Part shown: positions 20,079 to 28,722 of the stretch, one piece after another
Layout of the letters: every line of letters begins with the position of its first letter
Position numbering within the stretch: position 1 is the stretch's first letter
Assembly (NCBI RefSeq): GCF_017352155.2
Contig: NZ_CP071462.1
Location: 2,542,001-2,606,000, forward strand
Reading direction: 5' to 3'
DNA length: 64,000 nt
Source of the DNA: Haloterrigena alkaliphila
GTDB taxonomy: Archaea > Halobacteriota > Halobacteria > Halobacteriales > Natrialbaceae
Notes under the pieces: generated by a model
Database searches by the model: none
Told to the model about the DNA's origin: nothing
The model's input: only the letters and a program-made list of their open reading frames with translations
Made by a program: the position numbers and the translations under genes

Positions 20079-20915
20079 TTACAGGTTAAGCTCCACCGCC
20101 GATTCCAGTTCATCCACGCGTTTCATCTCCTCGAGCGAGTCGAGCGAGACATCAGCCAACGTAAGCTGTTGGGACTTACTGAGCGTCTTTACGTCCTCGA
20201 TCGTGGAGTCTGAGAGGTCGTGTTTCTCTTGAAAGTCGTCGAAGCTCTGGAGCGATTGATGTTTCTCCCAGTCGCTGGTGGCGTTATCCCACTTTGATAC
20301 GAAGCTCGTGGCGCTTCCGCTCGAGTCCATCAACTCTCGCGTCAGCAACGTGTGCATGTGGTTGAGTGTACGCGCGAAGTCCGAGTCCTGCCCACCGAGG
20401 ATCTTCTGGAGTTCTTCCGCTGCCGCGACCTTTGTACTCCAATCGTTGCGCTTGCTGTCAAGTTGACTCTCAATGGTCTCGGTGACGTTCTTTACCTGCT
20501 TCTTCGCCGAGCGAATCTGCTCGATATGGGTCTCGACGTCCGGTGTCAGCTGGACTTCGAGGTCGCTCTGACCGTCTGCGCCAAGATCGTCGAGTTCCGC
20601 GTCTCCCTCGCCCATATCGTCGCTCTGGACGTTCTCGAGTAGATCCTCTTGAGTCACCTCGACCGCTTTCTCTGCCACCTGAACCGCACTACTGGTCATC
20701 GATGGCGCGGAACCGTCGAAGGCCTCCTCAAGCACTTTCTTGTAGTATTTCAGGTCTCGAAGGCGCTCGGCGAGGTCGTCGAGTTCGTCGTTCACCTCGC
20801 TGATGTTGTGCCGCGCGACCGAGACGTGATACTGCGTGTTCTGTGCCTGCTTGTGTTCTCGAGCCTTGTCTTCGAGAGCGTCAACGGCCGTCGGTAGTGA
20901 TTTCGATTCGCTCAT
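20079..20915 (-). CDS. dpdI: coiled-coil protein in DpdI position
   Basis: 278 aa, no enzyme motif. Long helices with heptad character at about 25-65 (EVNDELDDLAERLRDLKYYK) and 125-175 (ETHIEQIRSAKKQVKNVTET), joined by an acidic linker with GEGDAELDDLGADG. The end (about 235-278) is a helical bundle rich in Glu and Leu. No signal peptide or membrane span, so cytoplasmic. It lies one base after the ATPase gene and two bases before the helicase, so it should be made with both; a structural adaptor is the simplest guess. The name rests on order (H-I-J) and similar size, not on recognised motifs. Confidence 0.6.
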   Translation of the reverse strand: MSESKSLPTAVDALEDKAREHKQAQNTQYHVSVARHNISEVNDELDDLAERLRDLKYYKKVLEEAFDGSAPSMTSSAVQVAEKAVEVTQEDLLENVQSDDMGEGDAELDDLGADGQSDLEVQLTPDVETHIEQIRSAKKQVKNVTETIESQLDSKRNDWSTKVAAAEELQKILGGQDSDFARTLNHMHTLLTRELMDSSGSATSFVSKWDNATSDWEKHQSLQSFDDFQEKHDLSDSTIEDVKTLSKSQQLTLADVSLDSLEEMKRVDELESAVELNL

Positions 20916-20916
20916 T

Positions 20917-23900
20917 TTACAGATCCTCCGTCAGAGAGACGATCGACTGGCGCTTCTGCTCGTAGTTACTGTACTCGCTGAGTTGCTTGATGCGATGTTC
21001 GAGATCGGCCCCGGTAGCGTGTTCCTGGTCTTGGAGATCGCTGATCAGCGAGTCGAACGCCTCGTATATCTCCCACGCTGCTTGTTCGTCTTGGCTCCGG
21101 GCGAAGTCGTGAAGTCGAGCGATGAACGTCACACCGGTTGCGTCACCCATGTTACGGAACTGCTTGACATCATCACGGAAGGCCGTGAGCTTCACTTCCT
21201 CCGGCGATTCGGTGAGCAGTTCGTAGGCGTCCTCGTAACTCGACTTGATCGGAACGTCCATCGCACCTGCGCACTGATACAACGTCTCGAACCACTCTGC
21301 GAGCTGGTCGACCGTATGGCCGCTGTCGTACCACCGTTCAACGGGTTCAAGCGCGTCCTGGATGTGTGATGCGTCGTCGTTGACCGTGAGCCGCTGGAGT
21401 TCTGCTGCGTAATCCGAAATCCGATCGAAAAGACTCGATACCTTGGTATTGGCGTTATTTCGCGTCGTTCCGACCTTGTACGCGTCAGCGAGTTCGTCGG
21501 TATCGATGACCATCGCAGCGTCGACGTGTGCCTCGAGGTCTTCGGCAACCTCCCTACGTGCTTCAGACAGGCGCTCGTAGTCTACGACGTTCGATTTGAG
21601 GAGGAAGAACCCCTCGATGAGGTCACTAATATCCCCCGACGACACGGTGAGGTCGGTGAACGCCTGTCCAAACGCGCTATCTCGATCGAAGTTTTCGACG
21701 ATCGGTTTACCGTACGACTGATTGCTGTCGTACTCCTCGAAGACGATTTCTGTGGGGATCTGATCGTCGTCGACCTCAACTCCACGGGCAGCGTTGATAA
21801 GGAAGAACTGTGCGAGGACCAGCGTTTTCTCTATCGTGAGTTCCTCGGGAAGACAGTCCTCGATCTCTTCGCGCATTTCATGCTGGAACTGGGCGACGTT
21901 AGTGTCTGCCCACGCACGGAGCTGATCGAAGTTCGTCGTCGTCGGGTCGAACATATCGAACAGTCCGTACTCCAGCATCGGTGTGTAGAGATCGGCGTGT
22001 TCTGCGCCCCATTCGAGTTCGATGTCGACGCTAGCTTGGCGTTGTTGGTCCCCTTGAATGGAGACCGGAATACTGTCGCCGCGAGCGTAGTAGATCCCAC
22101 CGACCGACCGCGTCGAGGAGTTCGGATTACTCAGGCGCGTAGGGTTGTGCCACCGTTCGAGAACGGCGACTGCGCCGTCGTGGAGCGTGTCCGAACTGGG
22201 ATACTCTTCGCCGCTCGTGACCCAGTCTTGGAACTCCTGGAATTTGCGCTGTCGCTCGCGTTCTTCCTCGCTCAGTTCTGGTTCGTCGATGACCTCAACC
22301 TGCTCGTCTTCTGGATCCTCGTCGTCTGCTGCTTCTTCGCCGTCTTCGACCTCAGAAGAGTTGCTTTCTGTATCGTCTCCGTCGTCCTCGGTATCGACCT
22401 CGTGATCCGGTACCGGCGGGTTCTTGATCTTATCGAGTACCGCACTCCCCTTGCCCTTGTCGAACACGACGTAATCGCCTTTCACAGCGGCAGTGTCGTC
22501 GTCCGGTAGTTCGATACCGAACGTTTCGAAGATGCCGACCTTGACCCCGACGCCGTCCTCGACAGGAACTCCGTACCAGCGGCTGACGTCTTGGTAGATT
22601 TGGTCGTATTTCATGTCGATCTCGAAGGTCGGCGTGTCGACGAACGAGTTCGACTTCATCGCTTCGTAAGGTGCCCACGTCGACTTGAGACAGTGCTTTA
22701 CCACTCGAAGAAGCAACAGTCGCGGCGTCTTCCGGTTGCTTCCCTCGTCGTTTAGCTGTCGATAAGCGACGTGTATGAAGCGCTCGTTAAACGGGTATAA
22801 ACCGTCGAAAGCTTCTGCAACGTCCTGAGGCGCATCTGCCGCATCAGAATTCCGTTCGATGGCACCTAGATACGATCGGGCGAGGGCTACTGAAGCATCG
22901 TCGTCGAGGAAGTACGCCTCGCCGTTCTCGTCGGTCATCGTTAGGTACCCCTCAGATCGGCCTTGCATGTACGTCGCTGCGTCTTCGCGAGCGAGGGCGT
23001 CGTCGATGTTGTCCTGCTCCCAACCGATCGTCCAACCGAGGACGATGTCGTAGCTGCTACTACTAAGTTCGAAGATGTGGTCTAGGAGTTGCTCTTTCAG
23101 GACGCTGAACGTCGTGAGGTCCTCACAGATGAGTACCGGCCGGATACCGCGCTCTTGATACATCTCCGAGTATTGCTGTAGCTGTTCCTTGAAGTCGCCC
23201 ACGAGATTGCGGGAAAGGTATTCGTGAGCCTCGTTCTTCAAGACAGAGTACAGAACGTCTTTGTTCTCCGTGAGCTTCGTACTGAAGCTCAGTTGCAGGC
23301 GTAGAGTGCGGAAATCTGCGCGGGTTAGCAGATTGAAGTCGGGATTCTCGTCACGAGACTCGAGAGCTTCCTGATACTCCCTGATGTTCTTGGCGAAGAT
23401 TTCTCGCAGGTCGCTATTATCGCCTCTGCTCTCGGTCAGTTCCTGTATTTCTTGGTCTGAAAAGTGTTCGGTCGACCAGATACCGCGCATATACTCGACG
23501 ATGGCGCTCGCCGCATCGGCGGGGTCGAGATCGTCGATGTTTCTGACATCAGTATCGACGTCGAGTGGTTCAGTGAGGACGTCGATGATCTGATCCATTC
23601 GGGTCTGGCTACGGGAGACGTGCAAGGCGACGTAATCTTCGACGCCATCGTCATCCTCGCCGTAACCATTGATCTGATACTTTGTCCACTCACAGAGCTG
23701 GCTTTTACCCGATCCGGGTTCACCACGGAGGATGAAAATACGGTTCGGGTCGTCGATATTCGACGCAGTAATCGCGTCGAGTACGTTCTCTTGGGTAACG
23801 AAGTCGCCCGAGATACCGAGTGGGGTCAGCGTGTCTGCGTAAATCCGATCGATGTCGACGTGGGTCTCTCGGAACTGTTCGGGCGTCTTCTTCTTCGTAT

Positions 23901-23994
23901 GGGCTTCCGACGTGATGAAGTGGTCGACTTCCTCGTCGTCCCAGTATTGGGGCATCTCTCCGCTGGCCGGTGAATCTTTGATTTGTTGGCTCAT
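20917..23994 (-). CDS. dpdH: DpdH-like P-loop ATPase
   Basis: 1025 aa. Walker A GEPGSGKS at 91-98 inside IFILRGEPGSGKSQLCEWTKY; a Walker B-like strand VLICEDLTTF near 315; ISGDFVTQENVLDAI just before the P-loop fits an AAA+/STAND-type ATPase. About 530-580 is a strongly acidic disordered hinge (DTEDDGDDTESNSSE and on). The second half is alpha-helical without known motifs. An ATPase of about 1,000 residues between DpdG and DpdI is the bacterial DpdH pattern. It overlaps the upstream gene by ATGA and ends one base before the DpdI-like gene, so subunits are probably made in fixed ratio. Its mechanism is unknown; it likely powers or gates the restriction complex. Confidence 0.75.
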   Translation of the reverse strand: MSQQIKDSPASGEMPQYWDDEEVDHFITSEAHTKKKTPEQFRETHVDIDRIYADTLTPLGISGDFVTQENVLDAITASNIDDPNRIFILRGEPGSGKSQLCEWTKYQINGYGEDDDGVEDYVALHVSRSQTRMDQIIDVLTEPLDVDTDVRNIDDLDPADAASAIVEYMRGIWSTEHFSDQEIQELTESRGDNSDLREIFAKNIREYQEALESRDENPDFNLLTRADFRTLRLQLSFSTKLTENKDVLYSVLKNEAHEYLSRNLVGDFKEQLQQYSEMYQERGIRPVLICEDLTTFSVLKEQLLDHIFELSSSSYDIVLGWTIGWEQDNIDDALAREDAATYMQGRSEGYLTMTDENGEAYFLDDDASVALARSYLGAIERNSDAADAPQDVAEAFDGLYPFNERFIHVAYRQLNDEGSNRKTPRLLLLRVVKHCLKSTWAPYEAMKSNSFVDTPTFEIDMKYDQIYQDVSRWYGVPVEDGVGVKVGIFETFGIELPDDDTAAVKGDYVVFDKGKGSAVLDKIKNPPVPDHEVDTEDDGDDTESNSSEVEDGEEAADDEDPEDEQVEVIDEPELSEEERERQRKFQEFQDWVTSGEEYPSSDTLHDGAVAVLERWHNPTRLSNPNSSTRSVGGIYYARGDSIPVSIQGDQQRQASVDIELEWGAEHADLYTPMLEYGLFDMFDPTTTNFDQLRAWADTNVAQFQHEMREEIEDCLPEELTIEKTLVLAQFFLINAARGVEVDDDQIPTEIVFEEYDSNQSYGKPIVENFDRDSAFGQAFTDLTVSSGDISDLIEGFFLLKSNVVDYERLSEARREVAEDLEAHVDAAMVIDTDELADAYKVGTTRNNANTKVSSLFDRISDYAAELQRLTVNDDASHIQDALEPVERWYDSGHTVDQLAEWFETLYQCAGAMDVPIKSSYEDAYELLTESPEEVKLTAFRDDVKQFRNMGDATGVTFIARLHDFARSQDEQAAWEIYEAFDSLISDLQDQEHATGADLEHRIKQLSEYSNYEQKRQSIVSLTEDL

Positions 23995-24920
23995 TGGTGA
24001 GTGAGAAGTTGGTCGAGAGGGTACTGATACGCCGTTTCGTCCGGTCGAGAATGAATCGAAACGTGCGTCACGCTTCGTCTGTTTCCGCGGACGTCATCGT
24101 CGAGGTCTGCTGGTGGCACTTCTACCTGGTTCTGCGCGTCGCCGGGTGCAGACAGGGACAAGACCCCATCTTCCTCCATGTTACGGAGGACGTCAGCGAT
24201 TGCAGGGTGAAGCCGCGGCGTTCCAGTTCGTGCCTTGTAGACGGTGAACAAGTTGTCGTTGATCCAGTTGAGTGCGCGTCGGAATTCACCGTTTTCAACT
24301 GTCTCTCCGTCGTAGCCTGCGTCCTCTCCCGAACTAGTTGGGGCGAGTATGAGCGCGTCGTACATCATTGCCCGACAGGGGCTCAGCACGAGACCGTCCT
24401 CGGTCTCCGACACGAGACCCAGTTGCTCGCACAACGTCACCCACATGTCGATCTTCTCGTCGGTCCAACTGAAGTCGTAGTCAGTCTCGCGCTTCAGGAT
24501 GGTTCGAAGGTTGTCTCGGCCAGCGTTCACCGTTCGGCTCCCCTCACTCAATAGGGCACGGTGAACATCCCCAAAGTGGGACTGACGACCGTCCTGCTGA
24601 TTGCAGTGGTATAGCAACTGTGCTTCGAAAGGGAGGCCCTCGAAGTGCCGCTCGTTAATGGGTTCGACCGTATCTTTGATGTCTCCGGTCGGACTCTCGA
24701 CGAGATCGACCGCATTCAGGAAACGAAGTGACCCTTCGACGTGATCGGTTTTCACCTCACCGCCGGTGGCTGGTCGACCGAATTTGCTCGTGACTTCCGA
24801 GACACTGGTGGTCCCCTGAAGTGAGCCGTAGATGTGTTTTAGCTCCGGTGCTCGCACCGAGATGAACCCGGTGAGTAGTTTGTCCGGCTTGTTGGTCGCC
24901 GGTGTGTATGTTGTACTCAT
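23991..24920 (-). CDS. dpdG: DpdG-position protein, winged-helix-like
   Basis: 309 aa. An early helix-strand pattern (LKHIYGSLQGTTSVSEVTSKFGRP, then SLRFLNAVDLVES) resembles a winged helix, and a second similar unit may lie at about 130-185 (TDEKIDMWVTLCEQLGLVSETEDGLVLSP). The end has RLHPAIADVLRNMEEDGVLSLS, again like a wing. No catalytic motif. It overlaps both neighbours by ATGA, so it is translated with the ATPase. The DpdG label comes from size and place directly before the DpdH-like gene. A DNA-binding or regulatory subunit is a guess from the repeated winged-helix pattern. Confidence 0.6.
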   Translation of the reverse strand: MSTTYTPATNKPDKLLTGFISVRAPELKHIYGSLQGTTSVSEVTSKFGRPATGGEVKTDHVEGSLRFLNAVDLVESPTGDIKDTVEPINERHFEGLPFEAQLLYHCNQQDGRQSHFGDVHRALLSEGSRTVNAGRDNLRTILKRETDYDFSWTDEKIDMWVTLCEQLGLVSETEDGLVLSPCRAMMYDALILAPTSSGEDAGYDGETVENGEFRRALNWINDNLFTVYKARTGTPRLHPAIADVLRNMEEDGVLSLSAPGDAQNQVEVPPADLDDDVRGNRRSVTHVSIHSRPDETAYQYPLDQLLTHQ

Positions 24921-25852
24921 ATGTCCTCCTGGTGGCGATAACGATAACTGTCTAATCGATCTTCCTCGAATTCTACACGTTCGAGCATGTCGAGCATGCT
25001 GTTCGCGACTTTCTGCGTGGGCCCGCGCTCAGTCCACGAACGGAGCGCCTCTCTGATGCGCTCGGAGTAATCTTCCAGTACACGGTCTACGTCCTCTCGA
25101 ATGAGGTAGTAGAGGGGTGCCCAGGCGGGACTTTCAGCCGGAATCTGCGTGTAATCGAAGAGTACCGGAATCGAGCCTGCCTCGAGACCCTCCTGTTTGT
25201 GATGCGCAGAAATCTGATGGAAGAACAGATTCTGCGTTGTTGATAGCGGTAGATCCGAGTCGAGGTTGTACTGTATGTACCGCTTCAGCAGTCCTTTGTA
25301 ATCGGTGACCGTGCACTCGAACTCGTCGATGAACGACTTCCCCGGTTTCTTCGTATGACGGGGCATCTTCGGTGTACTCGTATCAGTGACGAGCACATAT
25401 GGCAGACCTTCCGGGCGCTTCCGCAGCAGCCGCCGAATAACGTCTTGATCGTCGAACGTACTGTCTTCGTCCCGTAGTTCTCCCGTCAGCATCTCTTGGC
25501 TGACGTAGTGAACTAGTGGAAACTCGACACCATCCACCCCATTCTCTCGGAGATCCTCGTTCGGAAACAGTTCGTACTCGACGAGTCGCAACCCGTTGTC
25601 GTATATTTCGGGATGCGAGACTCTATCGAGGCCGAATTCGGCGAGGAACGGCAACGATCTGAGTTGCGCACGTGCTTGGGAACCAGTCTTTGCTAGTTGC
25701 GGATCCCGAATCACGAGAAACGAATCTCGTGTTCCGATGAAGTCCGCTAATGCTGGCGTCTCTGAGTCGGGTGGATCGTGCATCGTTCTGGTGATCGCTT
25801 GGGAGTTGGTTTCGGCGTCGGTGTGGGATGGACGCCGTCTGAACGCACCCAT
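24917..25852 (-). CDS. unrecognised first gene of the Dpd-like operon
   Basis: 311 aa from ATG 25852; a second ATG at 25783 (MHDPPDSETPALADFIG) looks the more natural start, since the preceding 23 residues are Arg/Thr-rich and unlike the rest. Strand-helix alternation with FLVIRDPQLAKTGSQARAQL, YVLVTDTSTPKMPRHTKKPG and an amphipathic end (REALRSWTERGPTQKVANSM). No known motif was recognised. It overlaps the DpdG-position gene by ATGA and opens the operon. It does not obviously match bacterial dpdA-F products and may be an archaeal addition to the system. Confidence 0.7.
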   Translation of the reverse strand: MGAFRRRPSHTDAETNSQAITRTMHDPPDSETPALADFIGTRDSFLVIRDPQLAKTGSQARAQLRSLPFLAEFGLDRVSHPEIYDNGLRLVEYELFPNEDLRENGVDGVEFPLVHYVSQEMLTGELRDEDSTFDDQDVIRRLLRKRPEGLPYVLVTDTSTPKMPRHTKKPGKSFIDEFECTVTDYKGLLKRYIQYNLDSDLPLSTTQNLFFHQISAHHKQEGLEAGSIPVLFDYTQIPAESPAWAPLYYLIREDVDRVLEDYSERIREALRSWTERGPTQKVANSMLDMLERVEFEEDRLDSYRYRHQEDI

Positions 25853-26154
25853 TGACCGTAGCTATCGCTACGTCGTTCTCGGCCTTCTCAGGCCGTGAAC
25901 GTAGGGTGCGAACGCATAGCAGTCAGAGCGGAACCCACATAAAACTGTCGGGAAGGTTATAATTCCATAGATGCCTCTACTCGCCCCGTCGGCGAGATGA
26001 GCGAACACTTCACACTCTCTGTCGAATCATCATATAATTATCGGCGATGAAACAGTTAGACGTGAGTTGCGATAATGCGATACGGTAGATCGCGAACTAA
26101 ACCAAGACATCGGATGTGCCAGTGATTTCTGGACCCTTCTCGTCGCTCCTGTTC

Positions 26155-26190
26155 GAATATAGTGCGCACTGTTGCACTATTCCGGAACAG
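26155..26190 (+). promoter_or_regulatory. probable csa3-like promoter with overlapping palindromes
   Basis: A TATA-like string (gaatatag, 26155-26162) merges into a perfect 10-bp palindrome AGTGCGCACT (26161-26170). It is followed by TTCCGGAA (26180-26187) inside an inverted CTGTT/AACAG pair. All lie 30-60 bases before the CARF-wHTH start and within the 367-bp divergent spacer shared with the Dpd-like operon. This is where an autoregulated CARF protein would be expected to bind. No other element was seen in 25853-26154. Confidence 0.5.
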
Positions 26191-26219
26191 TAACGATGCT
26201 TCGAGCAGATGCTATCGAT

Positions 26220-26873
26220 ATGCGCACATACCTCGCTCCATTGGGATTCGATAGTCGACGCGTAGTCAGACCAGTTTTGAGTGAAGGTATAGAGACAGGA
26301 GATCAAGTCGTATTACTGCAACCCGCAAGCAGTTCCGATCGAGGAGAGGATGCTTTTCAGGAAGTTCAAAATGTCCTGACGCAAGTAGTCCCGGACCTAG
26401 ACTTAGAAACAGAGCATCTACCGTACACAGATTTTGTCGAGACAACGTTATACTGTGCTGATCTCATCCAAGCATCGGAAGGTGAAACCATCGTTATTTT
26501 GGGTGGTGGTGCGCGGGAATTACTGTTGCCACTAACAGTCGCGACATTCACTAGTGGTGAAAATATCGACACAGTGCTCCAAGTAGGCGATATAGATAGC
26601 AGTGTCCGACGGTTACCACGCTTGAATCTCCGCGGGGAAGTTTCGGACGCTGAAGCGACCCTTCTCGCCGACCTCCACGACCTGGATACAGTTTTATCAA
26701 TAAGTGAAATAGCAGATGAGCTTGATAAGTCGAAGAGTACAATCGCACGCCATATCAATAGCCTAGAATCCGCGGGCTTCGTGCGGACCAGAAAGAATGG
26801 GAGAAGCAAAACGGTCGAAATCACCGACAGTGGTCGGATTTTCCTAAAGACAAGAGCTGCTAACGTTATCTGA
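26220..26873 (+). CDS. csa3: CARF-wHTH regulator, Csa3-like
   Basis: 217 aa from ATG 26220, chosen because MRTYLAPLGFDSRRVVRPVL is the usual start of this family; in-frame starts at 26172 (TTG) and 26196 (ATG) only add atypical residues. Residues 1-130 form a CARF Rossmann domain (GDQVVLLQP, TIVILGGGARELLLPL). The end is a winged helix: LSISEIADELDKSKSTIARHINSLESAGFVRTRKNGRSK. Csa3 proteins respond to cyclic nucleotides and control CRISPR genes, yet no cas gene or CRISPR array is in the window. It is divergent from the Dpd-like operon, 367 bp away, so it may regulate that system instead. Confidence 0.8.
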   Translation: MRTYLAPLGFDSRRVVRPVLSEGIETGDQVVLLQPASSSDRGEDAFQEVQNVLTQVVPDLDLETEHLPYTDFVETTLYCADLIQASEGETIVILGGGARELLLPLTVATFTSGENIDTVLQVGDIDSSVRRLPRLNLRGEVSDAEATLLADLHDLDTVLSISEIADELDKSKSTIARHINSLESAGFVRTRKNGRSKTVEITDSGRIFLKTRAANVI

Positions 26874-27000
26874 AACGATCCGCTCTGTCCCTTCTGGCGG
26901 CATTATCACTATCTTGGAGAATAGACATCTTTGTGATGTTTATTCCAGACCTGCATTGAATTGTGTCCTATGGAAACGGTCAGAACCGAGATTTATGTCC

Positions 27001-27065
27001 CTGGACTGTCCAGTAAATCCTGGCGAATCGCAGGACAGCAGGGACCCCCGTTCGATAATCGAACG
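27001..27065. repeat. cluster of inverted repeats at the island boundary
   Basis: CTGGACTGTCCAG (27001-27013) is two 6-bp arms with one central base; TCCTG...CAGGA follows at about 27018-27035; CGTTCGATAATCGAACG (27049-27065) is two 8-bp arms around one base. They lie 80-145 bp from the tRNA 3' end. They could be terminators or recombinase-binding sites of the integrated island; no duplicate was seen elsewhere in the window. Confidence 0.5.
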
Positions 27066-27144
27066 AAATCAAATGCGCGATCGGCGGCTCGTTTATAAAC
27101 GATGTACCGCCGTCTTGCGAATGTGATCCGTTCGGAAAACGAAT

Positions 27145-27218
27145 GGGCGCTGCAGGATTTGAACCCACGGCAACTTGGTCCGAAGCCAAGCACTCTGTCC
27201 AGACTGAGCTAAGCGCCC
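27145..27218 (-). tRNA. tRNA-Arg (anticodon TCG)
   Basis: On the minus strand a full cloverleaf is readable: acceptor GGGCGCT paired with AGCGCCC at the 3' end, D arm with GCTCAG, anticodon stem CTTGG/CCAAG around loop CTTCGGA (anticodon TCG, reading CGA), and the T arm GTGGGTTCAAATCC. CCA is not encoded. The gene is 74 nt with no intron. The low-GC island lies immediately on its 3' side, the normal arrangement for an integrase target. Confidence 0.93.
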
Positions 27219-27363
27219 TCAGTTGAGCAATTTCCGTCGGGCCGTATAAGTCACTCGATTTTGGGCCATTCCGGCAGCCCTTACCGCGTCCACCATTGCC
27301 ACTTCTCATTCGGTGAAAATTGCCGCCCGGGGTCTTTGTCGTGGGGGGTGAACGTCGACCCGT

Positions 27364-27546
27364 ATGACGGTGAACGAGGCCCCGATCCCCGACGACGGCC
27401 AGACCGACGACGCACCGCTCGAGTTGCTCACCGACGACGAGGACGTCTGGACGGCCGTCCCCGCCGACGCTACCGGCGACGAACGGGTGAGCAAGTGGCT
27501 CTCGATCGACGCCGACACGCTCTGCGACCTCGAGGAGTGGCGCTAG
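27364..27546 (+). CDS. small acidic haloarchaeal protein (DUF7511-like)
   Basis: 60 aa: a variable acidic start and a conserved-looking end LELLTDDEDVWTAVPADATG and VSKWLSIDADTLCDLEEWR, which I associate with the haloarchaeal DUF7511 family. No membrane span or catalytic motif. It is the first GC-rich, host-like gene after the tRNA and marks the return to core chromosome. Function unknown. Confidence 0.75.
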   Translation: MTVNEAPIPDDGQTDDAPLELLTDDEDVWTAVPADATGDERVSKWLSIDADTLCDLEEWR

Positions 27547-27703
27547 CGATCCGACCCCCGCAACTGCGATCGACCGCCCGTTCGGTCCACTGAGCATTCG
27601 GTCTCGATTCTCCACCCAGTTCGCCGTCCGTTCCCAGCGTCGTCGCCTGCAGCGGCGGCGCCGGATCGCACCGTTTAACCAGTCCCGCTGAGCACTGCCG
27701 TGC

Positions 27704-28555
27704 ATGACAGCGGGCGAGACGGGCCGCGGGTTGCTCGAGTTGACGCGGCCGGTGAACGTGATCGCGGCGAGCGTTCTGACGGCTATCGGGTCGTTCGTCG
27801 CCGGCGGGATCACCGAGGAACCGGTCGCGGTCGCGGCGGCGGTCGCCGCCACGGGACTCGCGGTCGGGGCCGGAAACGCGATCAACGACTACTTCGACCG
27901 GGAGATCGACCGGATCAACCAGCCCGACAGGCCGATCCCCCGCGGCGCGGTGAGCCCGCGCGGCGCGCTCGCGTTCAGTCTCGTCTGTTTCGGCGCCTCC
28001 GTCGCGCTCGCGGTCACGCTCCCGCTGGCGGCGCTCGCCATCGCCGGGATCAACCTCGTCGCGCTGGTGGCCTACACCGAGGTCTTCAAGGGACTGCCCG
28101 GGGTCGGGAACGCGCTGGTGGCCTACCTCGTCGGGAGCACGTTCCTCTTCGGCGCCGCCGCGGTGGGCCAGATGGCGCCCGCGGTCGTCCTCTTTCTCCT
28201 CTCGGCGATCGCGACGCTGACCCGCGAGATCGTCAAGGACGTGGAGGACCTCGAGGGCGACCGCGAGGAGGGGCTGAACACGCTGCCGATCGCGATCGGC
28301 GAACGGCCCGCGCTGTGGGTCGCGACCGGCCTCCTTCTCGTCGGCGTCGTCGCGAGCCCCCTGCCGTATCTCCTCGAGTACTTCGACGAGGCGTATCTGG
28401 CCGTGGTGGTGCCGGCCGTCGCGATCATGTGTTACGGCGCCTACGAGAGTTTCGCGGATCCGACGGCCGGCCAGCGATACCTCAAGTACGGGATGTTTCT
28501 GGCCGCTGTCGCGTTTATCGTCGGCCGTGCAGCGACGATGGTAGCGATCGCGTGA
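27704..28555 (+). CDS. ubiA: (S)-2,3-di-O-geranylgeranylglyceryl phosphate synthase (UbiA family)
   Basis: 283 aa integral-membrane prenyltransferase that adds the second geranylgeranyl chain to GGGP, making the archaeal lipid core DGGGP. The first Asp-rich motif is NDYFDREIDRINQPDRPIP (61-79), the second DVEDLEGDREEG in the middle; both bind Mg-diphosphate in UbiA enzymes. About eight hydrophobic helices fill the rest, with almost no loops at either end, as in archaeal members. The start at 27704 places the first helix correctly (RPVNVIAASVLTAIGSFVAGG). Stands alone, typical core gene with high GC. Confidence 0.93.
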   Translation: MTAGETGRGLLELTRPVNVIAASVLTAIGSFVAGGITEEPVAVAAAVAATGLAVGAGNAINDYFDREIDRINQPDRPIPRGAVSPRGALAFSLVCFGASVALAVTLPLAALAIAGINLVALVAYTEVFKGLPGVGNALVAYLVGSTFLFGAAAVGQMAPAVVLFLLSAIATLTREIVKDVEDLEGDREEGLNTLPIAIGERPALWVATGLLLVGVVASPLPYLLEYFDEAYLAVVVPAVAIMCYGAYESFADPTAGQRYLKYGMFLAAVAFIVGRAATMVAIA

Positions 28556-28722
28556 CGTCGTACAGGCCAGTTACGGCCGGTTCAAGTGCCACAATCCATA
28601 CGAATTAGTATTGGTTGTGGCCGAACAATCAAAAGTAATATAAGCTGGATGCCGCATTCTCATACTACACGCCGAAGTAGCCAGCGGTCCGCACGACGGC
28701 TGTATGGATGTGAGTATCTGGT

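Noticed and set aside
1-27000. CRISPR array
   Set aside because: The palindromes at 6.4-6.7 kb are spaced 157 bp with no regular short spacers, and no cas genes were found.
26980-27885. 301-aa minus-strand ORF
   Set aside because: Runs through the tRNA-Arg gene and the DUF7511-like gene; composition is not haloarchaeal.
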